Shown in pieces: positions 8,412 through 15,165 of a stretch of DNA of 64,000 nt. Position 1 is the stretch's first letter. The number at the start of each line of letters is the position of its first letter. A program made the translations under genes and the position numbers. Source of the stretch: Lutispora saccharofermentans (GTDB taxonomy: Bacteria > Bacillota > Clostridia > Lutisporales > Lutisporaceae); the NCBI RefSeq assembly GCF_024363565.1, contig NZ_JAJEKE010000001.1, forward strand, positions 1 through 64,000, given 5' to 3'. The notes beneath the pieces were generated by a model that was not told where the DNA came from, searched no databases, and worked only from the letters and a program-made list of their open reading frames with translations.

Positions 8412-8450
8412 CAAAAGTCTTACTGCTCAGTCAATGCAGCAAGACTTTTG
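8412..8450 (-). terminator. Intrinsic terminator after aspartokinase
   Basis: A 15-bp stem with one G-U (CAAAAGTCTTGCTGC with GCAGTAAGACTTTTG on the minus strand), 9-nt loop, followed by ATTTTGC. It probably ends the dpaA-dpaB-aspartokinase transcript. Confidence 0.7.
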
Positions 8451-8457
8451 CTCATAA

Positions 8458-9687
8458 TCATTTAGTTTTACCCAATTCAAATTTTCTGTGAAGAGCATTT
8501 ACAGCAGCGCTGGTATTTTCACTCTTTATAAGGCAGGATATGGTTGTATGTGAATCCGAGGTTTGAAGTATATCAATATTGCTTTCACTTAATCCCTCTA
8601 TCATTTTAGCCATAACCCCCGGCATGCCTCTCATTTTGTTGCCTATTATTGTAACTTTAGTGCAATTTGGTATGGCTGTAAAGCTATATCCTTGAGATTT
8701 CAATATATTCTCTAATTTAGGTCCATTTACGCTGTCTACAATAAAGACCTTGAGATCTGAATATATATTTATCATATCTATGCTTATATTTTCAGCTGCG
8801 ATTATATTAAACAATAAAGTATCCTTTTCATATTGATCAGCGGAGCCATCAAATCTAATCCTAAATTGAGTTCTATTTCCAATTTGAGCTATTGCTGTGA
8901 TAAGCTGATCGTTTTTATCATATCTATACCTTCTGGATTTATCATAATTAGTTATTAACGTCCCTGTATTTTCTGTCAATGTGCTTTTTATAAGAAGCGG
9001 GATATTGCTTCTCATAGCTATCTCGACAGCTCTGGGATGTATAACCTTGGCTCCATACTCAGCCATTTGAAAGATCTCATTGTAAAATACAGTATCCATT
9101 ACCTTGGCATCTGGTACAATAGCAGGGTCTGCAGTCATAACTCCATCTACATCAGTATATATTTCAATTATTTCTGCATTGATGGCCTCCCCAATTATTG
9201 ATGCTGTTACATCACTTCCGCCTCTTCCTAAGGTTGTAATGTTACCTTCTTCTGTTATTCCTTGAAACCCAGCGATAATAGGTATAATATTTTTTTCAAT
9301 GCAATCTAAAATATTTGACGGCTCTACTTTTAAGACTTCTGCATCTCCATAGTTTTCATCAGTTATTATTCCTGCTTGCCCTCCGGTTAGAACTTTGCAT
9401 TCATAGCCCATCTTTTTTAATGTATTGGCTAAAACAACACAAGATATTACTTCTCCGCAGGACATAAGCAAATCCATTTCTCTGGGGTTGGGCTCTATCC
9501 CTACGGATTTTGCTAAATTAATCAGGGTATCAGTTGCATATGGATCTCCGTTTCGTCCTATGGCTGAGACTACTACCACGGGATAATAATCTTTTTTCTT
9601 TGCAAATTCGATCTTGTTTACAACCATATTTCTTCTCTCTTGATCTGCAACTGAGGTTCCACCGAATTTTTGTACGATAAGTCTCAT
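8458..9687 (-). CDS. dapG: Aspartate kinase (DapG/LysC type)
   Basis: Aspartokinase, the first step toward lysine, threonine, methionine and diaminopimelate. Length is 409 aa. The kinase domain opens with VQKFGGTSVAD and contains TTLGRGGSDVTA and EIYTDVDGVMTADP. Two C-terminal ACT domains follow (from about residue 265; VTIIGNKMRGMPGVMAK). ATG at 9687 with an AGAGG SD. It lies 19 nt after dpaB, as in the Bacillus dpaA-dpaB-asd-dapG operon, so a role in supplying diaminopimelate and dipicolinate for sporulation is likely. asd and dapA are not here. No lysine riboswitch can fit in the short gap. Confidence 0.9.
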   Translation of the reverse strand: MRLIVQKFGGTSVADQERRNMVVNKIEFAKKKDYYPVVVVSAIGRNGDPYATDTLINLAKSVGIEPNPREMDLLMSCGEVISCVVLANTLKKMGYECKVLTGGQAGIITDENYGDAEVLKVEPSNILDCIEKNIIPIIAGFQGITEEGNITTLGRGGSDVTASIIGEAINAEIIEIYTDVDGVMTADPAIVPDAKVMDTVFYNEIFQMAEYGAKVIHPRAVEIAMRSNIPLLIKSTLTENTGTLITNYDKSRRYRYDKNDQLITAIAQIGNRTQFRIRFDGSADQYEKDTLLFNIIAAENISIDMINIYSDLKVFIVDSVNGPKLENILKSQGYSFTAIPNCTKVTIIGNKMRGMPGVMAKMIEGLSESNIDILQTSDSHTTISCLIKSENTSAAVNALHRKFELGKTK

Positions 9688-9706
9688 AATATCCTCTCAC
9701 CTTTAA

Positions 9707-10297
9707 CTAAAATATGTTTTGAACTATTAAGGGTTGAATTTGCTTTCCCTCAATCGCCATTTCAACAGTTGGAAGTATCATATCCATTCTGGCAATCAAA
9801 GAATTGCATTTTACATAGGGACTGTCTTGTCCGAATGGAACAAAATAATAATACTTGGTATTTAATAAAATCCCTAAATTTTTTGCATTCATCCCTAGTC
9901 CATCATTTGTAGATATTCCAATTACAACAGGCTTCATCCCCCTTAGATGAGCCTTGGCAGCCATCAATAGGGGCGTATCAGTTATGGCGTTTGCCAGCTT
10001 GGCAATAGTATTACCCGTGCAGGGAGCTATAACAAGTATATCCAAAATGCTATTCGGCCCTATAGGTTCTGCATCTTGTACGGTCAAAATGCTTTTATTG
10101 CCTGTAATCTTTTCAATTTTGCCAATCCAATCTTCTGCTTTTCCAAATCTGGTATCCATAGTAGAGGCATTCAGTGAAAAAATTGGAATTACATTTGCCT
10201 TTTCATCTATCATCTTCTGTATCTCATCTGTTATTTTGCTAAATGTACAAAACGAGCCTGTGATCCCAAAGCCAATATTCAAACCCTCGACTTTCAT
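9707..10297 (-). CDS. dpaB: Dipicolinate synthase subunit B
   Basis: Flavoprotein-like subunit (196 aa) of dipicolinate synthase, which makes the spore-core compound dipicolinic acid from dihydrodipicolinate in the mother cell. The sequence starts with LNIGFGITGSFCTF, the flavoprotein nucleotide-binding opening. It has LVIAPCTGNTIAKLANAITDTPLLMAAKAHLRG in the middle, characteristic of SpoVFB. ATG at 10297 with SD GAGGAGG. It follows dpaA by 36 nt and precedes aspartokinase by 19 nt. Confidence 0.93.
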   Translation of the reverse strand: MKVEGLNIGFGITGSFCTFSKITDEIQKMIDEKANVIPIFSLNASTMDTRFGKAEDWIGKIEKITGNKSILTVQDAEPIGPNSILDILVIAPCTGNTIAKLANAITDTPLLMAAKAHLRGMKPVVIGISTNDGLGMNAKNLGILLNTKYYYFVPFGQDSPYVKCNSLIARMDMILPTVEMAIEGKQIQPLIVQNIF

Positions 10298-10333
10298 GAG
10301 TGACCTCCTCTATATTATAAATTAAACCTGCTT

Positions 10334-11194
10334 TCAGTGCAAAATAAATATGGTATCAAATATAATTTTAGCAGCTGACTTGGGAGATATTTTGCCCGGC
10401 AAGCCTAAAGCATGGATGATTTTAATCCCTTTTCCAATAGCATAGCTATGATCTAAGCCACCTGGTTTCGAAGCTAGATCAATAATTAAAGCATCCTTTT
10501 TCACTGCATCAACTAACATCTCAGGGATGATTAACGCAGGCACTGTATTTATAATGATGTCCATATCTCTTATGACTTTATCTATCTCATCCGTCTTCAA
10601 GCCTTTGCACCCGTTCAGATCAATCCAGGCTACATCTGTACTCTTTCTGGCAGCTACATATAGATCAGGATTAAATGCTTTTAAATAACCGGCCAACACT
10701 TTTCCAATGCGTCCATAGCCTATTACTAAGATGCTGCTGTTATAAATAGTTGTATTCCTTTCATTTATTATTATTGATATAGTGCCTTCAGCAGTTGCTG
10801 CGGCGTTGAATATTTGAAAGCATTCATCCTTGTTATAGTCTAAATAAGCCAGTTTTTTCTTCTGTGCCAGATCGGTAAAATATAAATCCGGAGCGCCTAA
10901 TATAAGCTTCTTATCTGGGCTTAAGAGATTTATGAAGCTTTCTGTAAAGGCTGCTTTTCCAGAAAGCTTCATATTTACTTTGTCTCCCCAGTTAAATGGA
11001 ATAGGGCCTATTATAATGTTGTTTTCTTCTATTCCTTCTTTTATGGTTTCATACTCTCTTACGCCTTCTAATTGCAAATTTTCATGGCCATATGTCGATA
11101 TTATATAGCCTTCTCTCTGATATAATTTTATTAATTCTTCGATCCTTTCATCACCGCCAAGGATCATTATTTTATCGTTTTTCTCAATAATCAC
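10334..11194 (-). CDS. dpaA: Dipicolinate synthase subunit A
   Basis: NAD(P)-binding subunit (286 aa) of dipicolinate synthase, partner of DpaB. The N-terminus carries MILGGDERIEELIKLY. The central Rossmann motif is ILVIGYGRIGKVLAGYLKAF (about residues 155-174), and the C-terminus has ALIIDLASKPGGLDHSYA and IHALGLPGKISPKSAA, typical of SpoVFA. The start is GTG at 11194, with GGAGG 8 nt upstream; no better ATG exists. The upstream region has been modified by a 14-bp tandem repeat and an inverted-repeat element. A mother-cell (sigma-K) promoter is expected from the family but could not be identified. Confidence 0.93.
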   Translation of the reverse strand: MIIEKNDKIMILGGDERIEELIKLYQREGYIISTYGHENLQLEGVREYETIKEGIEENNIIIGPIPFNWGDKVNMKLSGKAAFTESFINLLSPDKKLILGAPDLYFTDLAQKKKLAYLDYNKDECFQIFNAAATAEGTISIIINERNTTIYNSSILVIGYGRIGKVLAGYLKAFNPDLYVAARKSTDVAWIDLNGCKGLKTDEIDKVIRDMDIIINTVPALIIPEMLVDAVKKDALIIDLASKPGGLDHSYAIGKGIKIIHALGLPGKISPKSAAKIIFDTIFILH

Positions 11195-11213
11195 GCCGCT
11201 CCCTCCATTAAAA

Positions 11214-11241
11214 GAACTCAGAGCTCAGAACTCAGAGCTCA
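11214..11241. repeat. Two tandem copies of a 14-bp unit
   Basis: GAACTCAGAGCTCA occurs twice without spacing (11214-11227, 11228-11241), just upstream of the dpaA SD. The unit includes the palindrome GAGCTC, so the pair can fold. It may be a remnant of the left side of the element at 11261-11346. Confidence 0.75.
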
Positions 11242-11260
11242 AGGTGAATGTATTCCTTTT

Positions 11261-11346
11261 GGGTCTTAGGGCTACTTTAGTCCATTAATGCACTATTATA
11301 TCAGTCAGGACAAAAGATTGAATTAAAGCTATTGCAGCAAAATCAA
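11261..11346. repeat. Partial inverted-repeat element (copy C)
   Basis: GGGTCTTAGGGC, then TTATATCAGTCAGGACAA and CTATTGCAGCAAAATCAA match in order the right third of the element at 4910-5214 (GGGTCTTAGGGC, TTATATCAGTCAATACAA, TTATTGCGGTGGAATCAA). The left part is missing or unrecognisable. With the tandem repeat and the 3' structured part of the IS200 element, this accounts for the gene-free stretch 11195-11531. Confidence 0.65.
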
Positions 11347-11531
11347 CTATTATATATTATGTTTTCTGACTTACATATGTGAATCAATAACTACCCGTAA
11401 AACGGGTAGTTTGCTCTGAGGCTATAAGCCTCTGTTACCGGCCAGCGCCTAAAGACGCTGGCTTTCACTTTGTTCAAGCTACTACGCCATTGCCACTTTT
11501 GCCGCCCCTAAAGGGACGAACGTACTACTTG

Positions 11532-11987
11532 CTACCCCTTGAAGGGGTCTTCGTATTCTTTTACACTTAATTTGTCTACCATTATGTCATGTTTCTCCTG
11601 CTCTTGTATGTATTTCCTTATTGTTGCTTCATTTAGTCCTACTGTGCTCACATAATAACCTTCTGCCCAGAAGTGTCTATTCCCATACTTATATTTTAAG
11701 TTTGCATGTTTATCAAATATCATTAGGGCACTTTTTCCTTTTAGATACCCCATAAAGCTCGATATACTCATTTTCGGTGGTATACTCACTAACATGTGTA
11801 TATGATCTGGCATAAGGTGTCCTTCTATAATTTCTACTCCCTTATAATTGCATAGCTGCTTTAGAATATCCCGTATACTTTCTTTGTATTGATTATATAT
11901 TATTTTTCGTCTATACTTGGGAGTGAATACAATATGATATTTACACATCCACTTAGTATGGGCCAAACTATTTTCTTTGTTTGCCAT
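11532..11987 (-). CDS. tnpA: IS200/IS605-family transposase TnpA
   Basis: Y1 HUH transposase of 151 aa that cuts and joins single-stranded ends of its element. The HUH metal motif is HIH in GHLMPDHIHMLVSIP; the nucleophile tyrosine is in IRKYIQEQEKHD near the C-terminus. The start KYHIVFTPKYRRKIIY is characteristic of the family. An open frame continues 47 codons upstream, but MANKENSLAHTKW at 11987 has the SD AAAGGTGATTTTA and gives the standard family length. That SD lies inside a stable hairpin (11989-12054), the usual way this family keeps expression low. It appears intact and could be active. Confidence 0.93.
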   Translation of the reverse strand: MANKENSLAHTKWMCKYHIVFTPKYRRKIIYNQYKESIRDILKQLCNYKGVEIIEGHLMPDHIHMLVSIPPKMSISSFMGYLKGKSALMIFDKHANLKYKYGNRHFWAEGYYVSTVGLNEATIRKYIQEQEKHDIMVDKLSVKEYEDPFKG

Positions 11988-11988
11988 T

Positions 11989-12054
11989 AAAATCACCTTT
12001 CCTTTCGTTATCATAGTAGCTTGAACAACTCTATTATAACGGAAAGGTGATTTT
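11989..12054 (-). promoter_or_regulatory. Leader hairpin sequestering the tnpA ribosome-binding site
   Basis: In the minus-strand RNA, AAAATCACCTTTCC plus GTTAT pairs with ATAACG, a 3-nt bulge, then GGAAAGGTGATTTT, which contains the tnpA SD. The loop holds GTTGTTCAAGCTACTATG. SD sequestration in the 5' leader is known for IS200. Confidence 0.8.
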
Positions 12055-12132
12055 TTTGTATAACTTCTGTCGCGCACCCGCATAGCGGGTGGTTTATTGT
12101 TTCGCAGGCTCAACAGACTAAAGTCCATAAGA

Positions 12133-12173
12133 AAAAACTAATGCGGAATTCCATGGAATCCCGCATTAGTTTC
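12133..12173 (-). terminator. Intrinsic terminator after ymxH
   Basis: A nearly perfect 38-nt palindrome (AAACTAATGCGG at 12136 to CCGCATTAGTTT on the complement) is followed on the minus strand by TTTTTTCTT. It closes the ymxG-dut-ymxH transcript and shields it from the insertion sequence. Confidence 0.85.
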
Positions 12174-12195
12174 AAATTTGATTGAACACAACAGA

Positions 12196-12444
12196 TCAAT
12201 TTAATATATCCGCCAAATCTATTATTATCATATCGCTTCCTACTTTTTTTATCCTTTCCCATGGAATTTCCAAATATCTCTTGTCTATAAAAAACGAAAA
12301 AAAACCTTTGCTTTCCGGGATTATTAATGATTTAATCTTTCCCGTCTCACTATCTATCAGCATATCACAATCCCCTAAATAACCAAGTCTTTCGCAATCC
12401 GGAAGTGTAACAATTTCTTTCCCGTATAGCTTGCTTAACCTCAT
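12196..12444 (-). CDS. ymxH: YlmC/YmxH family PRC-barrel protein
   Basis: A small protein of 82 aa with a PRC-barrel fold of the YlmC/YmxH sporulation-associated family. MRLSKLYGKEIVTLPDCERLGYLGDCDMLID is diagnostic (the LGDCDMLIDSETGKI segment is the barrel strand pair), followed by SLIIPESKG and a C-terminal IPWERIKKVGSDMIIID. Its molecular role is unknown; relatives are expressed in sporulation and lie beside the M16 peptidase as here. ATG at 12444 with SD GAGGTGGAG. It is the last gene before a strong terminator. Confidence 0.85.
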   Translation of the reverse strand: MRLSKLYGKEIVTLPDCERLGYLGDCDMLIDSETGKIKSLIIPESKGFFSFFIDKRYLEIPWERIKKVGSDMIIIDLADILN

Positions 12445-12524
12445 TATACTCCACCTCTACACATTATTAATCTCAGTTGCTTGTCTTAATTATTATATGA
12501 TTATTGTGCAGCAATATATTCCTC

Positions 12525-12980
12525 TTATTTGCCGGTAGAGCCAAATCCACCTGGTCCTCTCATAGTATCTTCCAATACATCGGCCATTACAAAGTGAGCA
12601 GTATAAATCGGCATGAAAACGATCTGCGCAATCCTGTCACCGGGGTTTACTATATAATCCTTTGAACTATGATTAATAATGGGGCATATTATCTCTCCGG
12701 TGTAATCAGAGTCAATAACACCAACAGAGTTGATCAGGGAGATACCATGCTTTGCAGCTAAGCCGCTCCTCGGAAAAACAAAGCCACCTACGCTTTTATC
12801 GGCTATATGTATGGCTATCCCTGTCGGAATGCTCTTTATACTATTTGATTCAATTACAACAGGTTCCTTAATACAAGCGCGTAAATCCATACCGGCCGAA
12901 CCGGTTGTAGCATAATCGGGCAAAATAAAATCCCAAGCAAAATCTTTTTCTATTCTTTTGATTTTTATTTCTATATCCAT
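12525..12980 (-). CDS. dut: dUTP diphosphatase
   Basis: Trimeric dUTPase of 151 aa, hydrolysing dUTP to dUMP and keeping uracil out of DNA. All five family motifs are visible in order: GSAGMDLRA (motif 1), PRSGLAAKHGI (2), GVIDSDYTGEI (3), PGDRIAQIVF (4) and RGPGGFGSTGK (5, the C-terminal lid). ATG at 12980 with a short SD (GGTAATGAT). It follows the M16 peptidase by only a few bases and shares its promoter. Confidence 0.97.
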   Translation of the reverse strand: MDIEIKIKRIEKDFAWDFILPDYATTGSAGMDLRACIKEPVVIESNSIKSIPTGIAIHIADKSVGGFVFPRSGLAAKHGISLINSVGVIDSDYTGEIICPIINHSSKDYIVNPGDRIAQIVFMPIYTAHFVMADVLEDTMRGPGGFGSTGK

Positions 12981-12984
12981 ATCA

Positions 12985-14235
12985 TTACCTGCCCTGCCTC
13001 ACCGTGTTGTTCTTATTCGGTCCGATAATTGCAACACCCATTTCATCAGTATTGAAAATAAGGTCTATAACATGGTTAATATCATCCATTGTCACAGCAT
13101 CAATAAAATCTGTGATCTCCTTTGGAGAATATATTTTATCAAGGAGCAGCTCGGATTTTCCGATAGAAATCATCCTGCCGCTTGTACTTTCAAGTCCGAG
13201 AATATAGCTTCCTTTTATTTGCTCTTTTGAATCATATAACTCATCTTCGGTAATGCCGTTCTTTTTGATTTCTTTAATTTCTTCCTGGATGAGCTCCATA
13301 ACATAATCCAGCTGATTAGGCTTCATACCTGCATATATGGATAGTATCCCGCAATCCGTATAGGATGAAGGATAAGAAAATACCGAATAAGCCAGGCCCT
13401 TTTCTTCACGGATTTTTTGAAAAAGCCTTGAACTCATCGCTCCCCCAAAGATATTGTTCATAACCAGCAGAGGATATGTATATTTATTTCCCAGCTCTAT
13501 ACCATTAAAGCCCATGCAAAGATGTGCCTGCTCCGTATCCTTTTTTTTATGATTATGCTTAGGTGCAAATACCGGTTTCGGAGCATTCTCCCTGGCTGTC
13601 TTCGCTGGGTTATAACCAGAAAAAACTCTCTCTATTTGTTGTATCACATACTTTTCTTCAAAATTGCCAACAACCGAAATAACCAGATTTTCAGGTGTAT
13701 AATTTTTGTCAAAATAATTGATTATGTCATTCCTTCCGAGTCCCTTCAAAGTATCCTCGGTTCCAAGTATAGGCATCCCTAAAGGATTATCACTCCAGAC
13801 AGATTGGGTAAATATATCATGTACTAAATCTTCAGGAGAATCCTCATACATGCTTATTTCTTCTAAAACCACGCCTTTTTCTTTTTCAATTTCCTTTTCT
13901 GAAAAAGCCGAATTAAAAAACATATCTGAGAGTATATCCAAGGCTATATCAAAATGAGTATCCAAAACTTTGGCATAGAAACAAGTGCATTCTTTAGCGG
14001 TAAAAGCATTCAACTGGCCGCCTATCTTATCTATTGCACTGGCTATTTCCTTCGCATTCCTGGTTTTGGTACCTTTGAACAGCATATGCTCAATAAAATG
14101 AGATACACCATTGTTGTTAATATTCTCATTCCTTGAACCGGCTTTAACCCAGATGCCCAAAGAAACAGAGTTAACATATTTGATTTCTTCCGCTACAATT
14201 CTAACGCCGTTATTTAAATTATGCCTTATGTACAT
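12985..14235 (-). CDS. ymxG: M16 family zinc peptidase (YmxG-like)
   Basis: Insulinase/pitrilysin-family metalloprotease of 416 aa, homologous to mitochondrial processing peptidase beta. The inverted zinc motif H-x2-E-H is at His46, Glu49 and His50 (SHFIEHMLFKG), with the third zinc ligand expected in the KEKGVVLEEISMYED segment (Glu near residue 125). A second, inactive-type M16 half follows (VRQGR end). No signal peptide. In Bacillus the homologue ymxG lies in the same place, near pnp and ylxY. ATG at 14235 with SD AGGAGG. A sigma-A promoter is at 14336-14364. Confidence 0.92.
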   Translation of the reverse strand: MYIRHNLNNGVRIVAEEIKYVNSVSLGIWVKAGSRNENINNNGVSHFIEHMLFKGTKTRNAKEIASAIDKIGGQLNAFTAKECTCFYAKVLDTHFDIALDILSDMFFNSAFSEKEIEKEKGVVLEEISMYEDSPEDLVHDIFTQSVWSDNPLGMPILGTEDTLKGLGRNDIINYFDKNYTPENLVISVVGNFEEKYVIQQIERVFSGYNPAKTARENAPKPVFAPKHNHKKKDTEQAHLCMGFNGIELGNKYTYPLLVMNNIFGGAMSSRLFQKIREEKGLAYSVFSYPSSYTDCGILSIYAGMKPNQLDYVMELIQEEIKEIKKNGITEDELYDSKEQIKGSYILGLESTSGRMISIGKSELLLDKIYSPKEITDFIDAVTMDDINHVIDLIFNTDEMGVAIIGPNKNNTVRQGR

Positions 14236-14335
14236 TTTTTACCTCCTATGTGAATAATTCATTTCATTATAAGTAAGGCTTCCATTGGAAGCATTTTAGC
14301 ATTCATTATATTAAAAAATTTATACTTTCCTATGC

Positions 14336-14364
14336 ATTATAAAGGATATCTCAAAAATTTTCAA
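14336..14364 (-). promoter_or_regulatory. Sigma-A promoter of ymxG-dut-ymxH
   Basis: TTGAAA and TATAAT with exactly 17 nt between, minus strand, just after the ylxY-like stop. The roughly 95-nt leader has a small hairpin (GCTTCC/GGAAGC, 14287-14301 region). Confidence 0.8.
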
Positions 14365-14370
14365 TTGGCA

Positions 14371-15072
14371 TTAGTTTAATACTTCGCTTACGGTTACAAT
14401 CTCATAATTCCTATTCTTTAGATTATTTATCATTATTGGAAGAGCTTTTACCGTAGATTCAGTAGGGTGCATCAATATTATTGCCCCATTATGAACCTTC
14501 TTATCTACCCTTTCCAACACTTGAGTGTAATCCTTAGTATTCCAATCAATGGTGTCCACGCTCCACATTACGACCTTGTAATCAAGACTCTCTGCTATTT
14601 GTGCAACCTTCTTGTTTAAATCCCCGTAAGGAGGAGCAAACAGCTTTGTTTTTGCTCCGGTTATATTATTGATAACTTCTTCAGTTTTTATTATTTCTTC
14701 TTTATTTTTTTCTTCACTTATCTGAGTATGCTTTAAATGGTTATAACCATGATTTCCTATCTCATGGTTATCCTCATAAATTCTCATAAGCAATTCCTTG
14801 TTTTTATCGGCCCAATCTCCGCCGATGAAGAACGAAATTTTAATATTATTCTTTTTAAATTCACTGAGCATATCCGGCAAATATTCATTTCCCCAGACCA
14901 CATTGCATGCAAAAGCTACTTTTCTTTCGCTTTCATTTCCTTTGTATATGGGCTCAAAGAGCTTAAATGTATTCACACTTATCCGGTTCATATAAACAAG
15001 CAGAAGGCATAATAAAATAAGAATAATCCCCGTTATCATTATAGTTTTCCTTTTTAGCATTATTATCCTCAT
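14371..15072 (-). CDS. ylxY: YlxY-like polysaccharide deacetylase homologue
   Basis: NodB-fold protein of 233 aa with an N-terminal membrane anchor (residues 11-27), so the domain faces outside. Conserved NodB motifs are HEIGNHGYNH (His108/His112 metal ligands), LFAPPYGDL and the C-terminal LMHPT. Motif 1, normally TFDDG, is NVVWG here (residues 57-61), so both aspartates, including the catalytic base, are gone. The protein may therefore lack deacetylase activity. YlxY homologues lie next to pnp and ymxG in Bacillus and are tied to sporulation. ATG at 15072 with SD AGGAGG. Assigned by fold and synteny; function unproven. Confidence 0.8.
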   Translation of the reverse strand: MRIIMLKRKTIMITGIILILLCLLLVYMNRISVNTFKLFEPIYKGNESERKVAFACNVVWGNEYLPDMLSEFKKNNIKISFFIGGDWADKNKELLMRIYEDNHEIGNHGYNHLKHTQISEEKNKEEIIKTEEVINNITGAKTKLFAPPYGDLNKKVAQIAESLDYKVVMWSVDTIDWNTKDYTQVLERVDKKVHNGAIILMHPTESTVKALPIMINNLKNRNYEIVTVSEVLN

Positions 15073-15130
15073 AAAAACCCTCCTAGAATATCTTTAATTA
15101 TTAATATTCTATAGAGAGGCATAAAATACG

Positions 15131-15164
15131 AAAAAAAGAAACATAAACCATGGTTTATGTTTCT
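15131..15164 (-). terminator. Intrinsic terminator after pnp
   Basis: A perfect 28-nt palindrome (AGAAACATAAACC and its complement, 15137-15164), two bases after the pnp stop, followed on the minus strand by seven T residues. Confidence 0.85.
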
Positions 15165-15165
15165 T

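Larger units (their letters stand above)
11389..12091 (-). mobile_element. IS200-type insertion sequence
   Basis: About 700 bp, single-ORF element of the IS200/IS605 family with no TnpB. The right-end hairpin is AACTACCCGT/ACGGGTAGTT (11389-11411) and the left-end hairpin CACCCGC/GCGGGTG (12075-12091), as expected for ends recognised as single-stranded hairpins. There are no terminal inverted repeats or target duplication. Between the transposase stop and the right end are further hairpins: GAGGCT/AGCCTC (11418-11432), GCCAGCG/CGCTGGC (11441-11462) and one around CCCCTAAAGGG. The exact cleavage sites at each end were not determined. It sits between the ymxH terminator and dpaA. Confidence 0.85.

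Noticed and set aside
9688-9706. Looked for a lysine riboswitch before aspartokinase
   Set aside because: Only 19 nt separate dpaB and aspartokinase, far too short.
11214-11241. Tandem repeats considered as a CRISPR remnant
   Set aside because: Units are 14 bp, directly adjacent without spacers, and no cas genes are nearby.
11988-12128. A 47-codon N-terminal extension of the IS200 transposase
   Set aside because: It translates the left-end hairpin region of the element, and the downstream ATG has the SD and the family-standard length.
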